Positions 1-8,916 are shown, counted from the stretch's first letter. The stretch is DNA of 64,000 bases from VRUE01 sp036376915 (GCA_036376915.1 DASUZK010000100.1:1-64000), one strand, 5' to 3'. Translations and numbers: made by a program. The notes: a model not told the origin generated them from the sequence alone.

Positions 1-256
1 CGCTGACGCCGCCGAGCTGGACTTCTTCGCTGAATTTGAATCCTTCTGCTTTGAGTTCTGCTTCGCTGAGCGGTTTGCAGCTGTCGGTCGGGCCCGGGAA
101 GTGGCCAGCGAAGCAGCCGACCTGTTCATAGGCGGCGTGGGATGAAGCTGAGAAGAAGAGGGTGAGAGTGAGGGCAAGCGCGAGGACGCCGGTAACCGCT
201 AGGGCCGCTCCGCGTCCTTTGCTCTCTGCGTGTCCCGTTCTCTTCCCGTGTCCCAT
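1..256 (-). CDS. Exported protein, N-terminal part (possible NHL-repeat protein)
   Basis: The gene runs off the left edge, so only about 85 N-terminal residues are visible. ATG at 256 follows a good ribosome site (GGAG in a purine-rich stretch). The product has a basic N-terminus, a hydrophobic segment at roughly residues 19-36 (ALAVTGVLALALTLTLFF) and an Ala-x-Ala-like cleavage site before AAYEQVGC. The mature start, with AYEQVGCFAG and later EEVQLGGVS, resembles the opening of exported NHL/beta-propeller proteins common in Solirubrobacterales. That family call is inference from recall, because no repeat lies inside the window. Glu is often GAA, as in the next gene. Confidence 0.6.
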   Translation of the reverse strand, partial: MGHGKRTGHAESKGRGAALAVTGVLALALTLTLFFSASSHAAYEQVGCFAGHFPGPTDSCKPLSEAELKAEGFKFSEEVQLGGVS

Positions 257-297
257 TTGCTCCGCCTCTCCCTGTAGGCACTTCAAGTCTTTGTCTG

Positions 298-364
298 CCG
301 CCTCCCCCCGGAGGCGGTACCGCTGCGGCGGGGCCGCCGCCCCGGGAGCCTCTGGCTCCCGGGG
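298..364. terminator. Two adjacent hairpins between exported-protein genes
   Basis: CCGCCTCC (298-305) pairs with GGAGGCGG (310-317). CCCCGGGAGCC (340-350) pairs perfectly with GGCTCCCGGGG (354-364) around a TCT loop. They lie just after the stop of the minus-strand gene ending at 419 and before the start of the next minus-strand gene, where a terminator is expected. No U-tract follows on the minus strand, so intrinsic termination is uncertain. Confidence 0.45.
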
Positions 365-418
365 CTTTGGCTTTGGCCGTTTGCTTCTGACTACGTGTTG
401 CGTTGCTTCGCTACCTCG

Positions 419-1723
419 CTATTTGAATTCGGCGTTGACGGATTTGGCCGCCGACATCGTCACCGTGCAGGTGCCGGTGCCGGAGCAGCCCGATCCCGAC
501 CAGCCGCCGAAGGTGGTGCCTTTGCCCGGGGTGGCGGTCAGTGCGACCACCGAGCCCTGGTAGTAGGCCGCCGCCATCGAGGAGCAGGTGGCGCCGCAGC
601 TGATGCCCGGCAGGCTGCTCTTGACGGTGCCGTTGCCGCCGCCGGACTTGCTCAGCGAGAGGCTGTGCTGGGGGACCGCTTCGAATTTGGCGCCGACCGT
701 TTTGTTCGCGCTCATCGTCAACGAGCAGGTGCCGGTGCCTGAGCAGGCGCCCGTCCATTCGACGAAGGCGTTGTTTTTGGCCGGTGTCGCGGTCAGGGTG
801 ACCGAGGTGCCTTCTTTGAAGGCGGCCGTGATCGCGCTGCAGTTGTTCAGGCAGAGGACTCCGCCCGGGGAACTGCTCACCTTGCCGAGGCCGGAGCCGC
901 TCTTGGTCAGGGCGACGTCATAGGCGGCGGTGAATTTGGCGATCACCGTCTTTGCTTTGTCCATCGTCACCGTGCACTGGCGACCGTTGGCGCCGCCCGA
1001 TTCGCAGCCTTTCCAGCTGGTGAACATCGAGCCGGTTGAGGGGCTGGCGGTCAGGGTGACTTTTTTGCCTTCTTCGAATGAGGCTTTGCATTTGACGACG
1101 CCGCATTCGATCCCCGCGGGGTTGGAGACGACGGTGCCCGAGCCGGTGCCTTCTTTGGTCACGGTCAGCTCGGGGCCTGCGGGGGCTTCTTCGCAGCCGA
1201 CCAGCGCCATCTCGTTTTTTTCCCAGACTGGGTTGAAGACTTCTTCTTCGATCGCCGTACCCGCGAGGCAGAAGGTGGCGGTCACTTCGAATTCGGGGCC
1301 CGGGACTTCGCCTGGGAATTCCGGGTCGACGTTGTAGATACTGCATTCTTCGGTGGGATTCGGCCCACTCTCCTGATGGAGTGGGCAGTCGAAGCCGAAG
1401 CCTTCGAGATTCACGCCCTTCTGAACCGTCCAGCCGCCGAATTCAGAGCCCGGGGCCGGGTCAGCGATAAGCCAGCTCCGGAATTGTCCTTCTATCACTT
1501 CCTGCGGCACGTTTGCGCAGACGCCGCTTTTGCTGACGCCGTTGTAGCTACAGGCGATCGGAGGGGCGCCTCTGCCAAATTCCCCCCCTTCTTTACCACT
1601 GGTGACTTCGCCGCTGCCGGGGCCGGTGATGTTCACTGTGGTTTTCGCTGCCGCGAACGCCTGCGCCGCTGGGATGAGCATCAAGGCCCCCACCGTGGCG
1701 AGCAAGATTGTCAGTCGTCTCAC
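419..1723 (-). CDS. Exported protein with divergent InlB B-repeat-like domains
   Basis: This 434-residue protein has a clear signal peptide (MRRLTILLATVGALMLIPAAQAFAAA without any internal charge after Arg3 is cleaved near residue 25). Three related units of about 75-80 residues start near residues 184, 268 and 356. Each has the form L-T-K-x-G-x-G-x-G-x-V, a Cys pair, V-x-L-T-A-x-P, a W-x-G/C segment, C-T/S-V/L-T-M and a terminal A-K-F. A more divergent first unit fills residues 30-180. This matches the divergent InlB B-repeat family, which is typically a cell-surface or secreted beta-rich domain; its ligand is unknown. AAGGAGAG lies upstream of the ATG. GAA is preferred over GAG, unlike the housekeeping genes nearby. 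Confidence 0.8.
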   Translation of the reverse strand: MRRLTILLATVGALMLIPAAQAFAAAKTTVNITGPGSGEVTSGKEGGEFGRGAPPIACSYNGVSKSGVCANVPQEVIEGQFRSWLIADPAPGSEFGGWTVQKGVNLEGFGFDCPLHQESGPNPTEECSIYNVDPEFPGEVPGPEFEVTATFCLAGTAIEEEVFNPVWEKNEMALVGCEEAPAGPELTVTKEGTGSGTVVSNPAGIECGVVKCKASFEEGKKVTLTASPSTGSMFTSWKGCESGGANGRQCTVTMDKAKTVIAKFTAAYDVALTKSGSGLGKVSSSPGGVLCLNNCSAITAAFKEGTSVTLTATPAKNNAFVEWTGACSGTGTCSLTMSANKTVGAKFEAVPQHSLSLSKSGGGNGTVKSSLPGISCGATCSSMAAAYYQGSVVALTATPGKGTTFGGWSGSGCSGTGTCTVTMSAAKSVNAEFK

Positions 1724-1991
1724 TTAACTCTCTCCTTGTTCTTTGAGCCCCTGCCGAGCCGCTCCCAGCGGCCTTCGGGTGACCCTGTTTCCCTGTTGCA
1801 ACTCCCCTTCTGGGGACCCTCGCGGCTCTGAACGGCCACGTACATAGATCTGCTAAGACGGTAGACGCCCAAGGTGGGGGAGTCAAGAAAAAAGTCGTGT
1901 TCCTGGAAGCCCCGAGGGAGTGGCTATGGCGCAGCAGATGGCTCTGGAAAGGCAAATGAACTAGGTACCAAAGCGGTATCTGGTGATCGAC

Positions 1992-2585
1992 TCAGCCGTA
2001 GGAAGTGACAACGCCGGCTTCGGCGGCCGGCGCCGCATAGGCGGCGGCGAGCGTCGCGATCGTCTCGTGGGCGTTGAGCCCGCTCGGGTTGGGGACCACC
2101 CAGAGCGCCGCGCCGGACCAGCGGATCGCGCTGTCGAGCGTGTCCGGCTGCCGGCCCAAGGCCGCGCCTCGCTCGCCGAACGCGTCGCGGTAGGCCGTGA
2201 CGCCGGCGATCGCGACGACCGCGGGCCGGTGATCGGCGACGAACCGCCGCAGCCGCGCGCCGCCCTCGCACAGCTCCTCGCGCGAGAGCTCGGAGGCGCG
2301 CGCGGTGGCCCGCCGCACGAGGTTGGTGATCCCGACGCCCCGCGCCACGAGATGCGCGCGATCGGCATCGCTCATCCCGGCGACCCGATCGACCTCGTAG
2401 TCGGTGATGCCTGCCGCGGCCAGCGCCGGGTAGAAGCGGTTGGTGGGATGCGCGAAGTGGGTCCCGACCGCGGCCGTCCACAGGCCCGGGTTGATGCCGA
2501 CGAACAGCAGCCTGAGCCCCGGCCCCACGAGGTCGTCGACCTCATGGCCGCGGAACGCCTCCAGCTCCAAACGCGTGAACCCCAT
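1992..2585 (-). CDS. mug: G/U mismatch-specific uracil-DNA glycosylase (Mug/TDG family)
   Basis: This protein should remove uracil or related bases from G:U and G:T mismatches at the start of base-excision repair. The 197-residue protein has the family signature LLFVGINPG at about residues 26-34, which holds the catalytic Asn. It also has THFAHPTNRFYPAL, the GITNLVRRATARASEL segment, and the C-terminal PNPSGLNAH motif that inserts at the lesion. Length and motif order fit bacterial Mug. The gene is monocistronic. Its start (ATG, MGFTRLELEAF) lies about 90 bases from the divergent gene at 2675, so the two share a promoter region. Confidence 0.9.
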   Translation of the reverse strand: MGFTRLELEAFRGHEVDDLVGPGLRLLFVGINPGLWTAAVGTHFAHPTNRFYPALAAAGITDYEVDRVAGMSDADRAHLVARGVGITNLVRRATARASELSREELCEGGARLRRFVADHRPAVVAIAGVTAYRDAFGERGAALGRQPDTLDSAIRWSGAALWVVPNPSGLNAHETIATLAAAYAAPAAEAGVVTSYG

Positions 2586-2674
2586 GCCGCGATCCTGTCG
2601 AATTCACGCGTCGTCGTTCGTCTCATGGGTAGAGGCAGCTCAGAGAGAGCCCCCGTGACCGAAGGAGAATCGAG

Positions 2675-3208
2675 ATGGGAAAGCTGATCGCGACAACGCA
2701 GGCCACCGTCGACGGCGTCATAGACCCGGTCGGCGAGTGGGTGCAGCCGGGCGGAGATCACAGCGACTACTCGTTCGAGCGTCAGGCGAGGTGCGGCGGG
2801 CTGGTGCTGGGCCGCAATACCTACGAGGGGCTGGCGGGATACTGGCCGAGCCAGTCGGGCAAATGGGCGGACATGGTCAACTCGATGCCGAAGTACGTCG
2901 GGTCCAACACCCTGTCCGGCGATCTCGAGTGGAACGCGACCCTGCTCGAGGGAGACCTCGAGGACTCGATCCCGAAGCTGAAGGACGAGGTCGACGGCGA
3001 CCTGTTCATGCACGGGAGTGGCGAGTTCGCCTACGCCCTCGCCGAGAAGGGCCTGGTCGACGTGTACGAGGTCTACCTGAACCCGGTCGTCTGGGGCGAG
3101 GGGAACGTCCACGTGCTCGGCGACAGGGGAACCGTGCGGATGACGCTCGACGACGTGAAGCGGTTCGACTCCGGAGTGGTCCTCCTCACCTACCTCCCGG
3201 CGTCTTGA
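2675..3208 (+). CDS. Dihydrofolate reductase-fold protein (RibD C-terminal domain family)
   Basis: The ATG is preceded by GAAGGAGAAT, a strong ribosome site. The 177-residue product opens with MGKLIATTQATVDGVI, has GLVLGRNTYEGLAGYWP near residues 40-56, and ends with ELYLNPVVWGEG-type residues followed by a hydrophobic strand. This is the standard layout of small stand-alone RibD_C/YyaP-like proteins. These are probable NADPH-dependent reductases whose substrate is usually unknown; a folate role should not be assumed. The gene is transcribed divergently from mug and converges on the RTX-repeat gene. Confidence 0.85.
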   Translation: MGKLIATTQATVDGVIDPVGEWVQPGGDHSDYSFERQARCGGLVLGRNTYEGLAGYWPSQSGKWADMVNSMPKYVGSNTLSGDLEWNATLLEGDLEDSIPKLKDEVDGDLFMHGSGEFAYALAEKGLVDVYEVYLNPVVWGEGNVHVLGDRGTVRMTLDDVKRFDSGVVLLTYLPAS

Positions 3209-3236
3209 CCGCGGATTCCCGCGCGACCAGGGCTGG

Positions 3237-3884
3237 CTACTGCTTTTCGGTGTCCCTGCCGGGGCCGCCGACCAGCTTGTCGCTCCCGCTGCCGCCCTTC
3301 AGGGTGTCGCGGCCGGGCCCGCCGAGCAGCTTGTCCGCCGCGGAACCGCCGTAGAGAACGTCGTTTCCGCGCCCGCCTTCGATCTTGTCGCTGTCCGCGC
3401 CGCCACTCAGCCTGTCGTTGAGGTTGCCGCCGACGATGGAGTCGAAGCCGAGCCCACCGTCGAAGAAATTGACGTGACCCGGGGCCCCGATGAATTTGTC
3501 GTCGGAGTATTCGGTCGGGTCGCTCGCCTTGGCGACGGCGTGGATCTCGATCGGCCCCTGGCCGCCGCCGAGGTCGTCGGGCAGCTGCGAGAAGTCGAAG
3601 AGGGTGGACACGGACGAAGAAGCCTCGATTCGCCTCAAGTCGCGGCAGTAGGCAGGGCCGTTGTCGACGAAAACGCCGCTGACGGTGATGTCACCGTCGC
3701 TCGCGCAACGAGGGACGATTTTCCCCTCGCCGCCACTAACCGTGAGCACACCGTTGGTGAAGGTGCCAAAGGCATCCGCCCTCGCCGGCAAAAGCACCGC
3801 GATTGCCAGCGCGAACGTCGCGCCGATCAGCGCCCAGCAGGATGATCCACCGAACCGAAGCCGAAACGCTGCCATCGCTGCCAC
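3237..3884 (-). CDS. Exported RTX-type calcium-binding repeat protein
   Basis: This 215-residue protein has a signal peptide (basic start, then ALIGATFALAIAVLL, cleavage near ARADA). The C-terminal third carries tandem nonapeptide repeats of the GGxGxDxLxGG type at about residues 150-210, for example GGRGNDVLYGGSAADKLLGG. Such repeats bind calcium as a parallel beta-roll. No catalytic domain is visible in the N-terminal half, so this is a structural or adhesive secreted protein rather than a recognisable hemolysin or protease. The second Met (residue 4) is an equally possible start. Confidence 0.75.
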   Translation of the reverse strand: MAAMAAFRLRFGGSSCWALIGATFALAIAVLLPARADAFGTFTNGVLTVSGGEGKIVPRCASDGDITVSGVFVDNGPAYCRDLRRIEASSSVSTLFDFSQLPDDLGGGQGPIEIHAVAKASDPTEYSDDKFIGAPGHVNFFDGGLGFDSIVGGNLNDRLSGGADSDKIEGGRGNDVLYGGSAADKLLGGPGRDTLKGGSGSDKLVGGPGRDTEKQ

Positions 3885-3949
3885 AAACGGCAGTCTAGAT
3901 GTCTCGAGAAAGAGCTAGGCCGAGAAGGGTCGAAATGAGCCCTTCTGTC

Positions 3950-4351
3950 TCACCGACCTTCGTTGACAAGCGAAACGCCGGGGAGCTTGGCAAAGCCACT
4001 TCGATCGAGGCTTACGACCTGCCGCTCCTGGGCTCGTGCCGTCGCGGCGATGATGAGGTCGTGGGCGCCACGAGGGGTACCTACTCGCCGAACGTGCGCC
4101 AACAGGACAGCGTGGGCCTCGGCTACATCAAGGTCATAGGGCTCAATCGAGACGGCGTCGAGAACCGCGGCAACGAAGCGCTTGCGCTTTTCCCGCCGAC
4201 GCCCTTTCGCCAGCTGAACGCCAACTCTCAACTCTGCCACGGTGAGCGCCGCAACAGCGACATCGTCACTGTCACCGATCGCCTCGTCCAGTGCATCGCC
4301 CCCGCGCTCGGCGTCGACCAAAACCGTCGTGTCGAGGATCAGTCGTGCCAG
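3950..4351 (-). CDS. vapC: VapC-like PIN-domain toxin
   Basis: This is a PIN-fold ribonuclease, the toxin of a type II pair with the antitoxin upstream. The expected N-terminus LARLILDTTVLVDAER is encoded only if translation starts at CTG (4351), inside the last 13 bases of the antitoxin gene. A TTG at 4321 would delete the first catalytic Asp (ILDTT). The acidic residues of the family are all present: D in ILDTT, E in TVAELRVG, D in PRGAHDLIIAA and D in VVSLDRSGF. The length of about 133 residues is normal. The overlap implies translational coupling to the antitoxin. The non-ATG start is inferred from conservation. Confidence 0.85.
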   Translation of the reverse strand: MARLILDTTVLVDAERGGDALDEAIGDSDDVAVAALTVAELRVGVQLAKGRRREKRKRFVAAVLDAVSIEPYDLDVAEAHAVLLAHVRRVGTPRGAHDLIIAATARAQERQVVSLDRSGFAKLPGVSLVNEGR

Positions 4352-4590
4352 GGGTCCGTCACAGGCTCCATGCCCTCGCGAAGCTCCCGCAGATCGTCCG
4401 CCCAGGCATCATCAGGCCGATTGGCACGAAGCGCCTCCTTGAGCGCCTTCCCAGTTCCGCCCCTCGTGGGACCGATGGTCGCCACAGCACGACCGTGGCG
4501 GACAACCACATAGGACTCCCCGCCGCGCTCCACGTCGTCCAAGACTTCTGAGAACCGACGAGACGCATCGGTGGCGCTCAATTGCTTCAT
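4339..4590 (-). CDS. vapB: Phd/YefM-family antitoxin (VapB partner)
   Basis: This 83-residue protein opens with MKQLSATDASRRFSEVLDDVERGGESYVV..., the Phd/YefM DNA-binding fold with the typical A-x-x-x-F-S/x-x-L and V-x-x-x-G signatures. The acidic C-terminal tail (DDAWADDLRELREGMEP) is expected to wrap the toxin. It lies directly upstream of, and overlaps, the PIN toxin. Autoregulation is likely because a tandem 8-bp repeat sits immediately in front of its ATG. Confidence 0.88.
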   Translation of the reverse strand: MKQLSATDASRRFSEVLDDVERGGESYVVVRHGRAVATIGPTRGGTGKALKEALRANRPDDAWADDLRELREGMEPVTDPWHD

Positions 4591-4593
4591 AAA

Positions 4594-4609
4594 ATCAGAT
4601 TATCAGATT
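4594..4609. promoter_or_regulatory. Tandem repeat, candidate VapBC operator
   Basis: Two exact copies of ATCAGATT abut at 4594-4601 and 4602-4609, three bases upstream of the antitoxin ATG and in an AT-rich patch of an otherwise GC-rich region. The patch also lies between the divergent antitoxin and cupin genes. Its position fits an operator bound by the antitoxin or the complex; binding is inference. Confidence 0.5.
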
Positions 4610-4650
4610 CACCAGCCGACCCCCAGTCAGGGGTGCCATAGGATTGCGCC

Positions 4651-5052
4651 GTGCCGTTCACGCTCAGGAACCTCAAGGAGGATCTGGAAGATGTCGGGTC
4701 CAACTTCGACGGCGCGCCGGGCCTGGAGTTTCGCTTGGCGACCGAGGCGCTCGAGCTCGAGAAATCCGGCCTGGGCTACCAGCGCGTCCCGCCCAACTAT
4801 CGCTTTCCGTACGGCCACACGCACAAGAAGCAAGAGGAGGTGTACGTGGTCTTGCGCGGGAGCGGGAGGATGAAGCTAGACGACGAGATCGTCGAGCTCG
4901 AGGAATGGGACGCGGTGCGCGTCCCGCCTGGTACGTGGCGAGGCTACGAGGCCGGGCCGGAGGGCCTCGAGATCCTCGTCATCGGCGCGCCCAACCTCGG
5001 CGAGGATCCGCGCGAAGACGTCGATGGCCAGCGCGACTGGTGGGCTGACTAG
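4651..5052 (+). CDS. Cupin-domain protein
   Basis: This 133-residue single-domain protein starts at GTG. It shows the cupin core: YGHTHKKQEEVYVVLRGSG (motif 1, with two His and a Glu that would bind metal) and a second motif around WDAVRVPPGTWRGYEAGPEG in which the usual His is not evident. Small cupins of this type are sugar isomerases, dioxygenases or simple binding proteins, and the sequence does not discriminate. The gene is divergent from the toxin-antitoxin pair. Confidence 0.8.
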   Translation: MPFTLRNLKEDLEDVGSNFDGAPGLEFRLATEALELEKSGLGYQRVPPNYRFPYGHTHKKQEEVYVVLRGSGRMKLDDEIVELEEWDAVRVPPGTWRGYEAGPEGLEILVIGAPNLGEDPREDVDGQRDWWAD

Positions 5053-5114
5053 CGCCAGGTAGGTGTAGCCGACTTTCTTAATCAGGGTGTCTGATATATA
5101 CGCCTCGATTTGAG

Positions 5115-5579
5115 ATGGATGAGAACGAGTTGAAATCTGCGGGAGCAGAGGCGGAGCAGCTGGCGCGGGCGGTGGACCAGGAGGACGGCGCGCTCGACCC
5201 CGTCTACGACTCGCTCGATGTCGCGATCGCCGAGCTCACCGATGGCGGCTATCAGCCGAGCGACCTGCTGCCGGTCGGCGCCGAGCCGGGCTTGGGCTTC
5301 TCGCTCAACGAAAAGCGCGACGGCAAGACGCTGTGGCAGGCGATCGCGATCGCGGGCAGGGACAGCCTCTGCGATTCCGACAGCGAGCTTCGGCGCCGTC
5401 TCAGCGGCGAGGGCAGTATGTCCGCCAGCGCCCTCGTCGCGCTAATCATGGCCTCGCTCGGGCTGCCCGCAATCGCGGTCGCGATCGCGATTGCCGTGGC
5501 GGGCTACATCCTCGCCGTCGGCTTGCCCGGATTCTGCAACTGGGCCAAGGCAGAGCCAGATGGGTCTCCAGCAGCTTAA
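5115..5579 (+). CDS. Small membrane protein of unknown function
   Basis: This 154-residue protein has an acidic soluble N-terminal two-thirds and one long hydrophobic segment near residues 103-138 (ALVALIMASLGLPAIAVAIA and following). A short tail with CNWAKAEPD comes after it. I do not recognise a family. The next gene starts inside its 3' end (20-base overlap), which argues for a two-gene unit with coupled translation. The membrane segment suggests that this protein anchors or localises its partner, but that is inference. Confidence 0.7.
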   Translation: MDENELKSAGAEAEQLARAVDQEDGALDPVYDSLDVAIAELTDGGYQPSDLLPVGAEPGLGFSLNEKRDGKTLWQAIAIAGRDSLCDSDSELRRRLSGEGSMSASALVALIMASLGLPAIAVAIAIAVAGYILAVGLPGFCNWAKAEPDGSPAA

Positions 5580-7890
5580 GACGGCGCTTAGCACCGCGGA
5601 GTACGCCCCACACACCCTCGCCCTCGGCCCGGAGCTCGACCTCGAGCCCGCGCTCTCGGCGCCCGCCCGTGACTTCATCGCGACCGTCTGGCCGCAGGGC
5701 CTGGGGGATCTGCTCGACGCCGAGCCGCTGAGCCCGGAGGTGATGGACTTCTACCGCTCGCTGGAGCCCGACGATCGCATGGAGGTGCTCGCCTACGCCG
5801 GCTTCGACAACCATGAGCTCGTCCACCGGCTCGATTTCCTCACCACGCCGTTCGGCGTCGCCTTCCACGGCAGGGCGTGCCTGGAGACCATAGGCCTGCT
5901 GCTCGAATCCGCCGAGCTGGTCGCCGAGCTGGAGAGGACCGACGCGGAGATGCCGCTGCGCGACATCCCGCCCCTCGCCGACCAGCTCGTCGTCAGCGGC
6001 GGCGTCGAGACGCTCTACGCGCGTGTCCGCTGGTTCGACTCGGTCCGCGGCGCCGCGCCGAAACACGTCCAGCCGGGCTGGATGGGCACGCCTGGGTCGC
6101 TGCCCCTCGCCGGCCGGGAACTCGATCTGGTGACGATCCACGAACTGCTGCCGACGGTGAGCATTCCCGATGCCGGGGGCGCCTACCTGAAGCCGCTGAC
6201 GATCCTCGAGACGCGCGCGGTCGCGCACACCGCCCTCTTCCTGCTCACCCGCCTCGGCGGAGACGACGCGGCGGCGGCCGACATCGCCCTCTTCCTTGAG
6301 ACGTTCTACACGCCGCGCGATGCGTTCCCCGACTACCGCTTCCTCCTCGACCTGTTCGCCGAGCTGCAGGGCGGCGAGAACTTCGTCGATCTCGTGGAGA
6401 AGCGTGGCGTGGGCGGGCTCGTCGTCGCCCTCAAGGTGATGTCGATCGTCTGCTGGTACGCGCTGCACGCGCCGCCGGAGAGCCGTCCCGAGGGCCAGGC
6501 GAACGCGAGTCCGATGTTGCGCCTGGTGATCGCGCTGAACGCGCTCGTCGCCTACCTGCAACAGGGCAACACGACGATCGACGCCGTCAAGTTCCTCGAT
6601 GGGGTGGACGTCGACCAGCGGGACGCGGGGTTCGGGATTCGGGGAAGCCGCGAGACCCTCGGCCACTCGGTCCTGTACCTGAGCAAGGTGCGGCGGCACA
6701 ATCGCGAGGTGAATCCGCATCCGGCGCTGCGGGACCACTTTGAGAGCGTGCTCTCGGTTCAGCAGAGCCTGCTGGAAGCTCGCCACGAGCTCGGCTACGA
6801 CTTTCCCACCGGCATGTCGGAAAATGGCAGCGCCATCGCCGGCCTCTCGGTGGACGAGATCGATCCCCGCCTCCTCTTTGGCGGCGAGGGACCGCCGGAG
6901 AGCGTGCGGCAGTGGTTTCGCCTGCGCGAGATGCTCCTCTTCCGCTACGCCCGGCCGCCCGGATTCTGGGAAGAGCTGTGGGCCGCGATCGGCGCCTTCC
7001 CGGAGGCCGGCTCACTGCCCGCGATCCCCCCGCAGCAGCTCGCCCTCGAAAGGGCCCGTTTCGTCGCCGATGGCGCCTGGGCCACCGAAGGGGAGGTCCG
7101 CGCGGCTGTCGACGGTCCCGTCACCCTGATTCCCTTGCATACCGCGGCCCTGCCGGCGACGTTCGCCAGGAGCGAGGCTGGGGAAGACGACACGGTCGAG
7201 ACTTCATGGGAGGCCTTTGTCCCGTCGGAGGACCGGCTGCTCGCCCTGAAGGTGAAGTTCGCTGGCGCGGGTGAGGAGATCCGCCTGCTGTTCTCACTCG
7301 AGCGGCACCGCGAGATGCTCGAGACGATCGCCCTGTCGGAGACGGTGCACCTGCTCAGCTACGCCGCCTTCTCCATCCTCAACCAAGGCGAGGAGGAGGC
7401 GGACAGCATCGTCGTCCACATCGAGGGCGCCCGCGAGATGCTGGGCAAGCTCCTCCGCAAACCACCGGCGCGCGAGCTCAAGCGCTGCTCCGAGGGCTGG
7501 CTCGCGACCCTCAGCCGCGATGGGGCCGAGATCCTGAAGCTGTCGGTCGAGGCGTACGCGTGGCCGAACCTGAGCGCCGTGGCGGACGCCTTCGAAGCGA
7601 TCGCGCGGGCCGAGGCGGAGGAGGGGGTGCTCACCTTCGACGTCATGAACCACCCCGACGACGGCGAGCCGCGTGTGCTGGCGGCGGTAGGCACCGCGGA
7701 CGCGTTCGAGCCGTTCCGCCGGAATTTCATCGCCGGCAGCGGAGCGACGCCCCACCCGCTTTCCGAGGCCCAGGCGGAGTACTTGCTCGACGACTTCGAG
7801 GGCAAGCTCGCCAAAGCCGCTGCGGACAGCGGCAGCCCGGCGGCGCTCCAGCCGCTCGACCTGAAGCCGCTCCAGGTTCGCCTCGACTGA
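5560..7890 (+). CDS. Large protein of unknown function
   Basis: I place the start at the ATG at 5560, inside the end of the preceding gene; an upstream ATG at 5491 is possible but would lie fully within that gene. The product is about 776 residues, acidic and apparently soluble, with many helical Leu/Ala/Glu-rich stretches. I see no signal peptide, nucleotide-binding loop, protease or nuclease motif. A segment near residues 370-420 (LVIALNALVAYLQQGNTTID) is mildly hydrophobic. The C-terminal part has alternating charged and hydrophobic strands. It forms a unit with the small membrane protein upstream; no function is proposed. Confidence 0.75.
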   Translation: MGLQQLKTALSTAEYAPHTLALGPELDLEPALSAPARDFIATVWPQGLGDLLDAEPLSPEVMDFYRSLEPDDRMEVLAYAGFDNHELVHRLDFLTTPFGVAFHGRACLETIGLLLESAELVAELERTDAEMPLRDIPPLADQLVVSGGVETLYARVRWFDSVRGAAPKHVQPGWMGTPGSLPLAGRELDLVTIHELLPTVSIPDAGGAYLKPLTILETRAVAHTALFLLTRLGGDDAAAADIALFLETFYTPRDAFPDYRFLLDLFAELQGGENFVDLVEKRGVGGLVVALKVMSIVCWYALHAPPESRPEGQANASPMLRLVIALNALVAYLQQGNTTIDAVKFLDGVDVDQRDAGFGIRGSRETLGHSVLYLSKVRRHNREVNPHPALRDHFESVLSVQQSLLEARHELGYDFPTGMSENGSAIAGLSVDEIDPRLLFGGEGPPESVRQWFRLREMLLFRYARPPGFWEELWAAIGAFPEAGSLPAIPPQQLALERARFVADGAWATEGEVRAAVDGPVTLIPLHTAALPATFARSEAGEDDTVETSWEAFVPSEDRLLALKVKFAGAGEEIRLLFSLERHREMLETIALSETVHLLSYAAFSILNQGEEEADSIVVHIEGAREMLGKLLRKPPARELKRCSEGWLATLSRDGAEILKLSVEAYAWPNLSAVADAFEAIARAEAEEGVLTFDVMNHPDDGEPRVLAAVGTADAFEPFRRNFIAGSGATPHPLSEAQAEYLLDDFEGKLAKAAADSGSPAALQPLDLKPLQVRLD

Positions 7891-8166
7891 GCCCCGCGCG
7901 TTCGCTAACCAGCCCGTTGACGGATCGCTGAGCCGTCCGGCGGCGGACGGGGAGGCGCAGGGAGGAAACGCGGGGATCGCGAGAGAGATCAGCGGCAGCA
8001 GGAGAGGCAGCGCAGCGCCTCCCGGTCGCTGCCAGGCTCCCAGCGACAGAGACGGCAACGAGGGCGTGTGTCGCCTTGACTACGGGGAGTTGCGGAGCGC
8101 CGGAGACCTGGTATCCCGGGATCGGGATGGAGGTTGGGCTGCCCGGACTGACGGTGCCATCCGGGT

Positions 8167-8916
8167 TTGAACGGCAACTTCACTGTGGCCAAGACCACTA
8201 GGCTGCGGGAAATCCGACCGCCACTGACCATTGCCGTGGCCCAGCCACGATGCCGACCGAAAGACGTGTCCTCAAACGCACGAGCGCACGCGAGCCTGAT
8301 TCGGTCAGCACTCGCGCGGGTGATCGTGTTCCCAGAGCTGTCGTTGACCGGTTACGAGCTCGACGCTGAGCCCGTCTCGCCGGGCGACCAGGCGCTGATG
8401 ACAATTGTCGAGGCATGCGCCGAAGCAAACAGCGTCGCGCTCGTCGGGGCCCCAGTGGCGGGCATCGACGGCCGCCCCCACATTGGCACGCTGCAGATTG
8501 GCCCGGACGGCATCGACGTCGCCTACCGCAAGTGCTACCTCGGTGGCGAGGAGCCGGCCCGCTTCGCGCCCGGAACCGGGCCGGTCGCGTTCGAGCTCGA
8601 TGGCTGGCGCATTGGACTCGGAATCTGCAAGGACACCGGCGTAGAGCAACACATTCTCGCCACCGCAGCCCTTGACGTCGACCTCTACGCCGCCGGTCTC
8701 GTCCACCTTCCAAGCGAGCTCGACATGCAAGAGAATCGCGCTATCCGGATCGCACGCGCGTGCGCTGCATACGTGGCCTTTGCGAGCTTCGCCGGCCCCA
8801 CCGGCGGTAGCTTCGCTAAAACGGCCGGCGTCTCGTCGATCTGGACGAGCCACGGAAACGCGATCACGCGAGCCGGTTCCCAACCAGGCGAGCTGGCCCG
8901 CGCGACCCTCGACTAA
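8167..8916 (+). CDS. Carbon-nitrogen hydrolase (nitrilase superfamily)
   Basis: This 249-residue protein carries the nitrilase-fold triad. Glu lies in VIVFPELSLTGYEL, Lys in VAYRKCYLGGEEPARF and Cys in IGLGICKDTGV. It should hydrolyse a C-N bond (amide, nitrile or carbamoyl) in the cytoplasm; the substrate cannot be told. The start is uncertain: the conserved strand begins at PPLTIAVAQPR, so GTG at 8185 is an alternative to ATG 8167. The 276 bases before it (7891-8166) show no gene. The 3' side carries a structured stretch ending in an intrinsic terminator. Confidence 0.85.
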   Translation: MNGNFTVAKTTRLREIRPPLTIAVAQPRCRPKDVSSNARAHASLIRSALARVIVFPELSLTGYELDAEPVSPGDQALMTIVEACAEANSVALVGAPVAGIDGRPHIGTLQIGPDGIDVAYRKCYLGGEEPARFAPGTGPVAFELDGWRIGLGICKDTGVEQHILATAALDVDLYAAGLVHLPSELDMQENRAIRIARACAAYVAFASFAGPTGGSFAKTAGVSSIWTSHGNAITRAGSQPGELARATLD

